Assembly: GCA_947683625.1 (NCBI GenBank)
Contig: CANTUR010000155.1
Coordinates: 992,001 to 1,056,000 of the forward strand
DNA: 64,000 nucleotides
From: Mallotus nudiflorus
Taxonomy: Eukaryota; Streptophyta; Magnoliopsida; Malpighiales; Euphorbiaceae
Direction of reading: 5' to 3'
Shown: positions 1-12,485 of the stretch, piece after piece
How the letters are laid out: every line of letters starts with the position of its first letter
Numbering within the stretch: position 1 is the stretch's first letter
Made by a program: the position numbers and the translations under genes
The notes under the pieces: generated by a model
Database searches by the model: none
The model's input: only the letters and a program-made list of their open reading frames with translations
Told to the model about the DNA's origin: nothing

Positions 1-1040
1 TTAGTGAACTTAGCTAGTGAAAGTTTACAAGGACACCAAAGCTTTATGCTAAGTGCAGCTCAAGTTCAATACAACTTAATTCAAGTCCAAGTTATTAATG
101 GGTTTAATTAAGTATATAATGGGCCTCATTTGTTATAGGCTAGCCGAATGTGCATGGGAGAGTTATTTAAGCATTGTTATTTAGGTTTAATTATGTTAAA
201 TAAGGGCTGGACGAATTTGTTATTTTAAAAGCCCATTAATTTTAGTTAGTTTAATTATTCTTAAAATAGGAAGAATGTCAAAATTCCTATTTGAGGTATG
301 ATTAGATTAATTTCCTATTTTTGTGATTAGGGTTATTAGTTTTCCTTACTCACTAAGGAAAACCTTGTACAGGCTATATATATATGCCTTGGATGAATTT
401 TATTATTCAGAATTGAAGTTTTAAAACCTAAAGGCTGTTTTGCTTTTATCTTTGTGTTTCTTGTGTAGAATACATGCTTTAAGGAACATTCAAGTAGATT
501 GATCATCTTCTTCTGGAGTGTTTCGAAATTGGAATTTAGAAATGAGTTTTTTTTATTCTAATTCTTTGATCATCTAAGTAATATGATTTCTAACCATTCT
601 TAGGGGTTATTGCTGAATTGACTATTGGGGTTTTCAAGTTAATGCTTCAGGGGTTCGAATACATAAAGGGGTTCTCAAGCTTATTCTTGGAGGTTCCGTA
701 TCAGAATTTCCCAATCACCAGGTTGCACGGCTGTGTGCATTTTGTGCATGGCCATGCACTTCACTTCTTCAGCATTTTAGCATATCAACCTCCATTGCTT
801 TTTAGGCCCACTTTAAGTGCCCACGGCTCTTATATAACCTTCCTCTACTGTTCTTTAACTTCTTTAAATACATAAAAATCAACCAAAAATCAACCAACTA
901 ATACATAAAAATAAATAAACACACAAGACATGCATTAAGTACTTAACTAAACAAAAACTGAATAAAAGAAACACAAACTTAACTGAAATTGCATATAATA
1001 CTAACACAAAGACTACTTAAAATAATGCATTTTTCATACT
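1..1040. other. Non-coding, AT-rich, possible retrotransposon LTR/leader DNA
   Basis: No supported gene lies here. The stretch contains a TATA-like run near 374-388, and a second one (CTTATATAACC) near 830. Tracts such as TTGGGGTTTTCAAG and GGGGTTCTCAAG resemble LTR R/U5 or leader sequence of plant retrotransposons. The open frame at 618-875 has no recognisable domain. The next feature downstream is a Ty3/gypsy gag remnant on the minus strand, so this could be its flank or internal DNA. That is inference from context only. Confidence 0.3.
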
Positions 1041-1042
1041 CA

Positions 1043-1431
1043 TCAGTTGTATATTGATTAAGGTGGATCCTTGGGTCTCCAGTACCGTTAAACTTCTATA
1101 GTTGTGGCATTTTAAACTTATCAGGTAGCTTATCCTCCTAAAATTGCATCATATTATCAAAGTCAAATAAGTATCTACTGCCTTGTCCTCTCATCAATTC
1201 TTCCATTTTAGACATCTTTTGAGTCAATGCTTTCATCTGCTTGGATTCCAACTCTTGAATTTGCTCAAGTGATTCCCTTTTTTCCTTTTCAACCATGTAG
1301 CTCTCAATATCCTCCAATTTCATTTCCACAATTGGTATATTCCTAGCAGCATTGTCATTGTTAGCAGGTGGTGTGCCCACAACAAGTAGAATGGTCGCAA
1401 CAGGAGGTGCAATAGCAACAGGTGATGGCAT
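1043..1431 (-). pseudogene. Ty3/gypsy (Tat-like) gag fragment
   Basis: The minus frame encodes a Pro/Val/Ala-rich start, then a charged coiled-coil stretch rich in Glu, Gln, Lys and Met (about residues 38-85), then FDFDNMMQF. The same frame continues past a stop as KLPDKFKMPQL, and past a second stop as KFNGTGDPRIHLNQY. The FKMP...F.GTGDP..HL pattern is the start of the retrotransposon gag domain in plant Ty3/gypsy elements, most like the Tat lineage. Two in-frame stops mark it as dead. No protease or RT follows on the low-coordinate side. A Tat-type pol lies far away at 37.8-44.6 kb, but nothing shows they belong to one element. Confidence 0.6.
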
Positions 1432-4400
1432 TAATCCAGCCAGAGCTTATCTTTATTCATCTTGCATCATTGCTCTCATGTCATCCATCGATGCTCCTTT
1501 GACATCCTCTAAGGTCCAATTTCCTCCCTCTTGTTATTCCATTTCTTCTACTTGTGCAGCTTCTAAGTAGAGTGGATTGATGGGACTCTTTTCCAGTCTA
1601 TTAAGGATTTTTTTGCACTTAATTGTGGGCTTGAATTAGTTCTCACTATTCTGCGATCTTTCCAACTCCAAACACAGGAAAACCCAAATGAATCTATAAT
1701 GGCTAAAAAATAAAGAGTTAGTATAATGCATGAAATGCATGTATGCATGATGCATATGCCATGCAACAAGTAGCAAGTCAAGTAACAAGTTAAGTGTATA
1801 TACATCCTTCCAACCTTATTCCTCCCACATAAGCATTCAATGGCAAGTCTCTTTTCTTAGGATTTTTCATCTTAGCCTTAATATCAATAGGGAATATTAA
1901 GAACCGACGTGCATGCTAAATCTCTCAAAGTAGTAAACCATATAAACAGTATTTCTAGGTATAAAAGCATAGCCCAATCTTTATTAGTCCTTATGGGCTT
2001 CTAAAGTATGGGTTTGGATTTTTACATAAAAATACCTCATGGCAACATTCACAAGCAATTTCGGTAATCCTAGGGGAAGTTACTAAGCCATTTTGTGAGT
2101 TGAGTTTGGTGAAAAAGGTCAAGGTTCTCTTAGAAAGATGCCCTCTTTTTAGACTTAAGTTACAAGCCAAGGTCAGAGGGGCCTGACATCCTTTGCAAAC
2201 TCAAGAGAAGACTACCCCCCTTTAGGACTTGGGTTATAGAATTTGGTCAGATGAGCCCGGTAATCTCTCTTGAACTGAGTTAAGGCTAAGAGTGATGGTT
2301 AGCCAATTTACAATCCTATGAAGCTATTAGAATCATGGGACCATTAACCAATGTCATCAGTTAATAGGGACATGTAGAATGAATGCAAGAATAAAATAAT
2401 TCTAAAGAACATGAGTAGAATCAATATCTCTTATCCCCAGTGGAGTCGCCACTATAGACGATGAGATTTAGTGCATGCCCAAGATTTTAGCAACTGCAAC
2501 ACTATTTGATCTTAGGGCTTTAGAGAACACACTAACCACTATCACAAAGATAAGGCGTAAAGATGAGGAGCTGCCACCCAGGGTAATAACTGGGACAAAT
2601 AAAAAAATAGTGGTACTCAAATCTCTAAAAGAAAGCCAGCACCATAACCATAAGATTCTGGATATGAAGCACTAACTTCTTTTAGTCTCATATTCTTTTA
2701 GAATTACTTTATGAATTACTATCTTATTTCTATTTACATGCAATTTCATATAAACCTTTAATTAAACAATTAACTCCAGGCAAATTAGTTATGGGCCTAA
2801 ATTACATGTTTTAATATAAACCCTTATTTAAACCTTATTTCATATAAACCCTTATTTAAACAATCTACATTGATTTTAATTAAACTTGCTAAATCTACAT
2901 GTTTTAATTTACAAGTGAGCTTAAAGACTAATGGGCCTAATTCCTATTCAATTTTAATTAAACGAACCTAAGTCTATTTATTTTAATTCTAAAATGGGTT
3001 TAAATCTACAAATTATGAAGTATTTAAATTAGTGGGCCTAGTTCTACATATTTTTAATTCTAAGGTGATCTTAAATCTACAAATTATGGAAAAGGCTTTA
3101 ACCTAATGGGCTGAGTCTAATTAATGTTAATTAAACTAGGTGAGCCTATGTCTAAATTAACTAAATGGGTCTAAGTCATCTTTAACCTAAATCTAATTAA
3201 TTATAGGCCTAATATGCATTTTAATTAATTAAAATCTAGACATAATTAATTAACAACCTATTAAATGAAATAAGATAATTAAAGATAGGCTAAAAAGAAC
3301 TACCTAATTCTAAAATTAATTATATGGGTTAGAGTCTAGCATGGTCTTAAGGCCCAAAACATATAAAAATAAATAAACAAGTGCAAAAACATAAAGAAAA
3401 TATCAAAAAAATCAAATAAAAGATTAAATAATCAATCAAACTTATTCTAAAAACCCTAATTTAATTAAATTGACTTTAAACAACAAATTAATAAATAAAA
3501 TAAGCAGCCCTAATTCTATCCAATTAAATCTAATTCAATTTTAATTAAAATAAACCTTAATTATCTCTATAGGCCATTAATTTTAATTAATTACCTAATT
3601 AAAACTCTAGTTTTACTAACCAATTAATTAAAATAAAACAATCACACACATATTATTTCATTATTCTCATTATTGGGGCTATTGTAATGATCTACTGAAA
3701 ATAATAAAAAATAAAGATTAGCACATCCTTAAAATAAATAAAAAAAACAAAACAATAATAAACAACTAAATAAACAAAAAACCTAGAAACTATATTTAAT
3801 TATAAAGTTCAATCCATGACATTTCATGAATCTTCATGGATTTTGTTTTCTAAGTGAACTCATCATGTGATCCTCTCTATAATCGCCAACACACAAAAAA
3901 GATAATGATGAGTGAACAAAATAACAATAAAAATTAAGTAAAGTTAAAATTCAATAGAAACAAAATAATGAAGTAAAAAAATAGAAGAAAGCAGGAAAGG
4001 AGATAATGATAATGGATGCAGTATGGGTTAGCCCCTCAGACTAGTAAAATCATCGTTGCTAGTTAAATAGATCCTCAAAACTTATTGCCCTCCTTCTAGA
4101 AAGCCTATTGCTACTTCTAAAAAAATAAGTACTTAAAAAATATCTTTTGAATATTGCGAGAAAAAACAAGTGAGAGCCTCAAAAAAGAAATTATGCCAAA
4201 AAAGAGAGAGCTCCCAAGAAAAAAAAAAGGTAGAGCCAGAGATCCCCTTTAAGAGAGCTTAAGCTAGGTTTTATAAAAAAAAAAAAACCCTAGCTAAAAA
4301 TGTATCCTAGTGACTTGCTTTTTTTAGAGTTTTGATTTTAAAAGAACTTTAATTTCCTGAAAATTTAGATAAATATTATTTGATCAATCAAAATTCAGGA

Positions 4401-4599
4401 AACCAAATTTTATTTACTTTAAAAATAAAATAAAATAAAAAATAGATAGAAGATGTCTAATTCTAACCGGAATTGTGTAATTCCATTTGAAATAACATAA
4501 TTTTGTTCAGAGTTATAGAATTCTGATCCTTTTTTAACTTTTAATTATAAAAAGACCTCTGAAAGAATTTAGATTTATCTATTAGGTCCTAAAACATTA
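1432..4599. other. Long non-coding AT-rich stretch
   Basis: No gene is supported. At 2442-2452 there is GGAGTCGCCAC, a short motif seen again at 21639-21651. From about 2700 to 3650 the DNA is a loose array of degenerate units built on TTTTAATTAA, TGGGCCTAA and AAATCTACA. A short hairpin with arms near AGCTAGG and CCTAGCT, around an A-run, lies at 4260-4295. The open frame at 2475-2675 has no recognisable domain and is treated as chance. Confidence 0.35.
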
Positions 4600-4722
4600 C
4601 AATTATGTCCTTAAAAAACCAATTAAACTCTTTTGAAAATGCATTTAGACTTTTAAGGTTTCAAACTCCAAGTGTTGAAGACTTATTTATAATATTTTCA
4701 ACAATGGAGACCTCTGTCGCAT
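4600..4722 (-). pseudogene. Downstream part of Athila-like gag, beyond solo LTR
   Basis: If the solo LTR at 4728-6243 and one copy of its CCATC target duplication are disregarded, the broken gag frame at 6249-6646 reads on into this segment (…DATEVSIVENIINKSS…). I do not recognise a motif in this part, so its assignment rests on frame continuity across the insertion. Confidence 0.35.
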
Positions 4723-4727
4723 CCATC

Positions 4728-6243
4728 TGTTGGGTTTCGTGATTCAAAAATGCAGTAAAAATAAAAACTTTTAACCACAAACCCTAACCCAGATCCAAGT
4801 AATTTGATTAATTAATTTAAAACTAGGGTTTTCAAATCTTACCACAAACGCAGAAGAGGCAAGACTGTTGGAAGGCAAAGAGGAGGTTCACTCCGGTGAC
4901 ACCTTACCTCGAGCTTTTGATTTTGGTAGTTCGGATCAAGATGTCTCCAAAATAATCCGTCCTCCACAAGCGTCCACACGAGCAACCTTTGATTAAAACG
5001 ATAAATTTGTATGCTAGCACTTCTCTTGATTTCTCACAAATCAAGAATAAAAACACTTTGTGTTTTAGTTTTTCTAAAAAGAGAAAAAATGAATTTTGGT
5101 GGCTAATTATTGAGTTAGTAAAACCTTAAAGAATATAACATATTTATAGACCTCTAATTAGGGTTTCACTTATCAAAATAACTTTTTGGTAATTTCTCAA
5201 TTATTATTATTATTATTTTATTTAAAATTAAATCAGATATAATATTCCATTTATTTAAGATAACCTTTACCTTAAATAAATAAATCAACTATTTATTTAT
5301 TTCCATAGAGCATAGTTGGGCTTCTGAAACCCATATCAGTTTTTGGGTTTATTCTAAGTGTATGACCCTATAAGTTCACATGACATTGGCAGTGGGCCTT
5401 AAATCTTTATTTAGGCCTATAAGTCATAAGTGGCCTCTAGCAAGACATTATGAGTACCCAAGTCATGTGAAGTTAATAATCCGACATAACCTAATTTATA
5501 ATAAATATTATAATCCCTTTGTCACATGATATCTTAATTGAATATAAGGCATAGTTTCTGTCATCCTTATATAATTCAATCATATTATTTCTTGACTATA
5601 AGTAGACTGAGAATGATAACTCTTTATCAATTCACTTTAGCATGGCCATGCATTTTCCTCAATTTATCTTATCAAAGGCCCCATAGATATCTTACTCAGA
5701 TTAAATGAGGGACAAATTCGTTCTCAATCACTCACATTCCTCACATAACTCATTTCATATCCAACAACAATCTATTTAATCATCCTGTTAAAGATAATGT
5801 TAGATTGTGTCAAAATATATAATAGTTATGTAGAAATCCACGATGATTTCAAGGTCAAAGGACTAATCAATATTATTATGATGAGAATTACTTATGATAA
5901 TTATCTATGTAGTATTCTCATGATGGGTCAATCCAGTACATTATTTTCCAAATAAGTACCTATAAGTTGACTTAATATCTCATATTCATGATTAGTAAAA
6001 CATAATCATTAATCAACATCATACTAGCCACAACATATTGTTATGACTAGGGATAATTTGAATGGAACTGATATTTAATCTAAGGGTTTTACTTCAAGTC
6101 ACATACTTAATGACCTTAGTAAGAATTGACTATTCAAGCGATTATCATAACATAAAATGATAATGAAAAATGCCTCTTTATTGAATAAAATGATAAAGTC
6201 AAAACATGGTCATACATGATTGACCTAGTGCATATCACTAACA
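4728..6243 (-). mobile_element. Solo LTR, family A copy 1 (Ty1/copia-type ends)
   Basis: On the plus strand this 1516-bp segment begins TGTTGGGTTTCG and ends CACTAACA. It is flanked by a perfect 5-bp duplication CCATC (4723-4727 and 6244-6248). Two relatives in the opposite orientation occur at 13711-15234 and 46889-48411. A TATA-like CTATAAATATG on the minus strand near 5140-5150 suggests that transcription ran on the minus strand. The AACCCAACA end is typical of copia LTRs that precede an initiator-Met primer site. No primer site, coding region or second LTR is attached, so this is a solo LTR left by LTR-LTR recombination. It interrupts an Athila-like gag fragment. Confidence 0.85.
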
Positions 6244-6248
6244 CCATC

Positions 6249-6646
6249 ATCATCCAAAAATTGGGTGTTTACGAATCTATCTCTCCCTCCTAATCTAAAT
6301 CTATGATATTCATAGGATTTTGCTCATTAAAGTAGTGGGTTCTCAAGCAATAAGAGGTAAGTAATTAATAGACCAAAGAGGGATAGGTAGGATAGGCATT
6401 GAAGGCAAAATTATACATATCAACATTCTCAAGAAGAGTTCTAACTTCATTGTAGCATCCCATCTTTTCTAATATGGCTTGAGACATAAATTTTGAAGAG
6501 ATTATCTTTCTTTCCTTGAATTAGGCAAGCCCTTGCCTAAGTTGTGTTAAAGTGTAGAAAAGAGGAGGAGTATTCTTGAGTTGTTCCTTGGTGGCTCTCC
6601 TAGAGGAGGAAGGAACATCTTGAGTTGTCTTCTTCTTGGGTGCCAT
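6249..6646 (-). pseudogene. Athila-like Ty3/gypsy gag (ORF-1 type), 5' part
   Basis: An ATG at 6646 opens MAPKKKTTQDVPSSSRRATK, a basic start common in plant retrotransposon gag proteins. The same frame then gives FYTLTQLRQGLA, stop, KFMSQAILEKMGCYNEVRTL and NVDMYNFAFNAYPTYPSLVY. This resembles the Athila 'retrotransposon ORF-1' region, which has a KF.. / LG..D.. / P.Y..L..EFL pattern. Four in-frame stops are present with no frame change over about 130 codons, so it is a decayed but collinear gene. It is cut at 6243 by a solo LTR. Lineage is inferred from pattern only. Confidence 0.5.
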
Positions 6647-6754
6647 GGTGATAAGATGGAAGAGCTAAAAATGAAGAATTTTAGAGAAGAAAAAATTTTG
6701 TTATGAAGGGAGCTTGAATGCAAATAATGATGTAAGAATGAAAAGAATAGTTTG

Positions 6755-6785
6755 AGGGGTTTATATAGGCAAGAATTAGGGTTAA
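6755..6785 (-). promoter_or_regulatory. TATA-like promoter element upstream of the Athila-like gag
   Basis: On the minus strand CCTATATAAACCCCTC lies about 110-120 bases before the ATG at 6646, at a distance fitting a TATA box plus short leader. It would belong to the LTR or leader of the dead element. Activity cannot be judged. Confidence 0.35.
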
Positions 6786-6864
6786 AATTAATCAAATAAA
6801 CTCCCAAAAGTACTCAAAAATTGCAGGTTACCATTTTAAAGAAGGAAAAAGTTAAAAAAATTGA

Positions 6865-6980
6865 AATCCCAATAGAATTGGGAATATTCACCTGTTAGAT
6901 TGCTGCTCACCAGCGAAATTGTAATCCCAATAGAATTGGGAATTTTCGCCTATCAGGCTGCTACTCACGAGTTGTCCGCT
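6865..6980. repeat. Two 58-bp tandem units with internal palindrome
   Basis: AATCCCAATAGAATTGGGAAT starts at 6865 and again at 6923, a 58-base period. Similar sequence (TT.(A/G)CCT(G/A)T(T/C)AG..TGCT(G/A)CTCAC) follows in both units. Each unit holds the hairpin CCCAAT-AGA-ATTGGG. It sits upstream of the TATA-like element of the Athila-like fragment, so it may be an LTR enhancer-type repeat. That role is inference. Confidence 0.7.
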
Positions 6981-6999
6981 CATGAGCGGTTCTGGATAG

Positions 7000-7555
7000 G
7001 TTGAACAACAATGGTCATGAGCTCAACGACTCATGATAGAAGATGACAGAATGTCCCTAAACTTTCAAATTCTTTGCAATTAGGTCCTCAAAATGTGACA
7101 AATAGGTCCTTATACGCTAAATTAATCATCAAATCAAAACAAATCACAATTAAATTAAATACTTTGATAAATATCATCATAAATTAACAATATCAAGTTA
7201 AAATATTTTAATTTTAAATAATTATTTGAAAATAATTATTAAAAATAAATCATGCAAATGGGAAATCAATAAATTTGCTTACATAAATAATCAATAAATT
7301 TAATAAAATTTAATAATTAATTTTTTAAATAGCAAATAATATATTTTTTTGATAAAAATTTCGTAAGACAAAAAAAAGTTTTATTAATAATAATTATAAT
7401 AGAGTATTAGACTCTAAAAATAAACCAAGAATATAGAATCATGATAAAACAAGAATTTATGTGATGGTATCAAATACGGAAAATAAACAGAAACTAAACA
7501 TTAGTGAAAAACATGATTACACACGAATCCAATCATCAAGCAATTAAGCAAGTCA
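7000..7555. other. Non-coding AT-rich spacer after copia pol
   Basis: This lies downstream of the minus-strand copia RNase H. I looked for the 3' LTR of that element, expected to end ...GGTCAACA or begin TGTCTTAGAGG on the plus strand as at 17201-18292, and did not find it. The 3' LTR seems lost or too diverged to see. Confidence 0.4.
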
Positions 7556-9647
7556 TCAAAATAAGCTTGAACCATCAATCATGTCAAGTTCATGCCTAAT
7601 AAAATTTAATCTTTCCTCACAAAAAGGCTTGGTAAAGATGTTTTCTAATTGATGATTATTATCAACAAAATTAAGAAAAATATCACCATTTTGCATATGA
7701 TCATGCAAGAAATGATGTCTAATATCAATATGCTTAGTTCTAGAAGGCTGAACAAGATTCTTATTAAGGTTTATGACACTTGTATTGTCATATTTAATTG
7801 GAATGTGATTAATATCACTGCCATAGTTCAAAAGTTATTATTTTTGCCATAAAACTTATGTGTAACAATAACTAGTCGCCACATATTCTGCTTCAGCGGT
7901 GGATAAGGTAGCCAAAATTTATTTCTTGCTAAACCAAGAAACTAAGTAATTACCTAAAATTTGACAAGTTCTTTAAGTGCTTTTTCTATCTAGTAAACTA
8001 CCGGTAAAGTTTGCATTTGATTAACTAATCAAGTCAAAAGAAGAACTCTTAAAATACCAAAGTCCTAAATACATTGTACCACAAAGATATTTGAAAATTC
8101 TTTTGATAGCATTCAAATAAGACTCTCTAGGACTTGATTGAAATCTAGCACATAAGCAAGTAGCAAACATAATCTCAAGTCTACTAGTAGTTAAATAAAG
8201 AAGGGATTCGATCATACCTCTAAATTGCTTTTCATCAACAAGTTTGCTATTCTCATCCTTGTTGAGTTTGGTTGTAGTGCTCATTGGAATTTCGCTTGTT
8301 TTAGCTCCATCCATGCCAAACTTCTTGACAATGTCTCTTACATATTTGGTTTGATTGATGAAAATATTATCTTCATATTACTTGATTTGTAGTCCAAGAA
8401 AGAATTTAAGTTCTCCCTTCATACTCATTTTAAATTTTTCTTGCATTAGATTTAAGAATTTCTCACACAAGCAATGGTTAGTAGCATTGAAAATAATATC
8501 ATCAGCATAAATTTGAATAATTAATAAATCATGCTTAGATTCCTTTATAAAAAGAGTTGTGTCAACTTTTCTTTTAAGGAATCATTTCTCTAATAAAAAG
8601 TTACTCAATCTTTCATACCAAGCTCTTAGAGCCTGTTTCAATCCATATAAAGCTTTTAAAAGTTTAAACACATGATTAGGAAAATCAAAACATTTAAAAC
8701 CTGAAGGTTGCTTAACATACACTTCCTCTTTAATAAAACCATTTAAAAATGCACTTTTAACATTCATTTAATAAAGTTTAAAATCCATGTATGATGTAAA
8801 TGCAAGTAACATTCTAATAACTTCTAACCTTGCAACGGGGGTGAAGGTTTCGTCATAATTAATGTCTTCTTCTTAATTATAACTTTTAGCTACTTGTCTA
8901 GCTTTATTCCTAGTTCTAACACCTTATTCATTCATCTTATTTTTAAACACCCATTTGGTGCCTATAATAGGATGACGTTTAAGTCTAGGAACCAAGGTCT
9001 AAACCTTGTTTCTCTCAAATTAATTTTACTTTTCTTACATAGCAAGAACCTAAAATTCATCACTCAAAGCGTCATCAATATTTTTTGGTTCAATTTAAGA
9101 AATGAAGGCTAAATGAATAATAGACTTAGGTTTAGATCTAGCAGTTACCCCTTTTATAGTGTCACCTATAATAAGATCTTGAGGATAAGCTTTCTTGAAT
9201 TGCCAATCCTTTGGAAGTTCATCCTTCAAGGTAGGTTGAGATGTCTCCTCATTGTCCTCCTTACTTGGACCTTTAAGTTCCAAACACTTACTATTATTTT
9301 CTTCTTAAGTGATCACATCCACATGCTCATCTATAAAATTATCAACACTACAAACATCCTTTTTAGGATTAAATGAGTTTAATTCATCAAATATAATATG
9401 CATTTACTTTTTAACTACTAGAGTTCTCTTATTAAAGACTCTATATGATTTGCTAAAAGTAAAATAGCCTAGGACAATTCCTTCATCGGCTTTGGAATCA
9501 AATTTCCCAAGATTATCCTTAGTGTTTAATATAAAGCACTTACATCCAAATACTTTTAGACATAAGATTTTGGGTTTTGTATTGTTCCATAGCCTATAAG
9601 ATTATTTGTTTAAAATTAGTCTTTAACAAGATGTGTTAATGGCTTCT
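7556..9647 (-). pseudogene. Ty1/copia (SIRE/Maximus-like) reverse transcriptase and RNase H
   Basis: The minus-strand pieces are collinear with copia pol. RT motifs include MNVKSAFLNGFIKEEVYVKQ and VFKLLKALYGLKQALRAWYE (8582-8767). The late RT segment YLTTSRLEIMFA...YLCGTMYLGL lies at 8021-8314. The RNase H tail SRTKHIDIRHHFLHDHMQNG and FVDNNHQLENIFTKPF ends at 7556. The wording of the tail (IRHHF..DH..NGD, TKP...ER...) is that of the SIRE/Maximus group. Stops and frameshifts break the frame repeatedly. The upstream end joins the integrase through the insertion at 9648-12587. Confidence 0.88.
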
Positions 9648-10324
9648 TGTCACGACCCAAAATAGGGGCCATGATCGGCATTAGGGAACGGGAATTTTTT
9701 CGAATCCAAAACCCGTAGCAAGCCTAAAAATAAAATAAAAACATGCAATAATAATAATAATATAAATAAAATATTTTTACAGTGGAAATAAATTTCATAA
9801 ATAATAAAATAATAATCCACCAATGGATTTAAATAAACAACTCATCTCATATATAAATAATCTTTTAATACAAATCTCAAACTTATATAATACATAAATC
9901 TCACAACTGACTACAACTACTGCAGTGTCTAGATTATAAAATAACATCAAGTAAGCAAATTACATAGTGAAGCCGGGGCGGAAGAAATCCGGTGTATGGG
10001 TCTGCTACTGAGGTCTAAAGACGTAGACTCTCTTGAAAAATAGTCAACGGAGGGGAGTCAGACCTCACTGAGTGAATTGTTATAATATATATACATGCAT
10101 AACTAAATGACAAATGCACACATTCAATAGTATATATATAATAAATATATATACAGGCAAAATTACACAGATGTAGCAAAATCATTTTATATATATATTG
10201 AAAATAATATCCGTTTTTTAAGGATCAAATAGAACCTTAGAGAAATCATAACCTCAAACAATGTTAGACAACACTCTAGCCATACAAGCTCACTTATTCC
10301 AAATAATTCACTTATTCCATTTGG

Positions 10325-10436
10325 ACAGTAGACTAGCCCTGAGACACTAAGTCAACCGAGCTCCAACAGTCTGACTGTCAGTGTGATTGGCCCCGAGACA
10401 CTAGGTCAATCGAGCTCCAGCAATCACACTCTCAAA
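10325..10436. repeat. Two ~55-60-bp direct repeats inside the 2.9-kb insertion
   Basis: The core CCGAGACACTAGGTCAATCG occurs at about 10392-10411, and a close variant (CTGAGACACTAAGTCAACCG) about 58 bases earlier. Each is followed by AGCTCCA and CA(G/A)TC(T/A). They are short internal tandem units of the LTR-like element, with no recognised role. Confidence 0.6.
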
Positions 10437-12071
10437 TCACATCTCACATCATAACAATCAATCCAATCAATATCCACAAATAGGTTAGTAATATAGCCTA
10501 AATGCTATCGTCGTACCGGTATGTACTCGGTCCTAGTGCTGCCCACTAGGTAGCACGTTCTATTAATATCCTTCATTATTACATAAAACATACATTCATC
10601 AAATAAATGATGCATGATATTAAATAAAATAACAACATAAACCATATATATACTAGAAATATACCAAAAATAAACCAAGTATATTTCCAGTATATATACG
10701 TCAATAAAATTCAGTTTAACTATAAAATAAAGTAGAAATAAACCATAAATATACTTAAAAACATTTTAAGTATAAACTATTAATGAGTAATTTATAAAAT
10801 AAATCATACATTTCTAAAAATATGCATCTTAAAACACGTATATATAAAATAATAACTCACTATTATTGCACTCCTCGAGACAGGTCCGACGGGCCTAATC
10901 CACTAGGCCTCGATCTCAGTGCAACTAAACAAACAAATGACAACACGACATTAGAATAAATCTATCGGAATTCTAAAGACTCGATCTAGAATCTTAGACA
11001 CAGAATTAGAATAGGAATTCGACTGGATATCACGTTTTACGAGAATTCTACTGAAAATCTGGTAGAACCTCCCCTGTAAAACAGACATCTCTCTACTCAA
11101 AGAGTAGAGCCGGTCCTGCAACGAAACACACTTTGAATAGAAACAATCTCATAGCCCCTCGGTCGGACTCCAAACTAGAATTCCACTGACCGAGGTTCAC
11201 AATTCATGATATATCACAGAACACATGAAAAATACCAAAAATACCCTTCAATACTCAAAATATAGAAATTGAGATATTTAAATGCTAAAATTAATTATTT
11301 TACCGATAAATGCATAAAAACCATAATTTTAATAAAATATGACTAAAAATCGGTAATTCTCCATAAATTCATAAATATTGACCAAAATACATTTTATAAA
11401 TCCAAATTACATAATTAACCCTAAAACATACTAAAAATCGATAAAAACTCATTTATTTAGAAAAATCGTATATTATATATAATTTGAAAATAATTTATGA
11501 AAAATAGTTTTAATTAGTTAAAAATACTAAATAATTTGTAGAAATCATTTTTATACCTCAAATAACTAGTAAAACCAATTTAATTATATTTTTAGCCAAT
11601 TTAGTGCCAAATTACCAAAATACCCCTAGTTATATAAATTCCCTAAAATTCACCAAAAATAGTATAATTACTCAAAATTAAATTTCTCAACATATAATTC
11701 AATAAGATCAATAAACATACTCAATTAACCAATTAATTTCAATAAAACACATAATTAACCTAATTTTCCAAAAATTACATAAACTAAATAAATTCAAAAT
11801 AATTATATAAAAATCATAGAAATTACAAATAAATTTCTAAAATTCATTTTAGCACCTATAAATACCATAAATCACAATTTCATAATTTAATTAATTAAAT
11901 TTTGAAAATTAGAAAATATTAATAAAATAATAAAAAATTCACAAAAATTAAAATAATTCCCAAAAATTCCACAAAAATTCATAGAGCTAGATTAAGCTAC
12001 TAGGATCAATGTTTGTGAAGAAAGATTGCATGAATCAACCAAATTGAAGCTCAAAAAATCAAAAACCTTAA

Positions 12072-12485
12072 ATGGCCGAAATTGAAAAATTGAAACCTAG
12101 GGAAATCTGTACCATTTCAAGTGAAACAAAGCTTGGAAATGCACTCACCGGAGCTCAAAGAAGAGATAAAGACTGGTGGGGCTCGAAACGGTGTATGGAA
12201 ACATGTCGATCGAAGTTAATGGCACTTTTGGCAACTCTTGGAAAATCTTGCCAAATCACGCCGGAGAAGAAGGCTCTGGACGTCGAAAATGGATGGCAAG
12301 GGAGGTGGCACATCGGAGGGCACAGTGACGGGAAGAGGAAGGAGTTGCAACGATCGAACAGGGAAGAAAACGATCGGGAGGAAGAAGAGGGTGATAATGG
12401 TAAAATGGTAATTATATTGAACTTTATATTACTTATGAATATATTATTAACACTACATATCTCGATGCAGTTTAAAATTATTTAA
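12072..12485 (+). CDS. Hypothetical 137-aa frame in the LTR-like insertion
   Basis: An ATG frame encodes a hydrophilic protein with a central basic/Trp region (DKDWWGSKR) and an acidic stretch (EENDREEEEGDNG). Base composition is visibly more GC-rich than its surroundings. I recognise no domain. It may be a chance frame in the R/U5 part of a long LTR, where similar plant elements often carry GC-richer leader-like DNA. Low confidence as a real gene. Confidence 0.15.
   Translation: MAEIEKLKPREICTISSETKLGNALTGAQRRDKDWWGSKRCMETCRSKLMALLATLGKSCQITPEKKALDVENGWQGRWHIGGHSDGKRKELQRSNREENDREEEEGDNGKMVIILNFILLMNILLTLHISMQFKII

Noticed and set aside
618..875. 85-aa plus-strand frame
   Set aside because: No domain, low-complexity flanks and no splice or promoter support.
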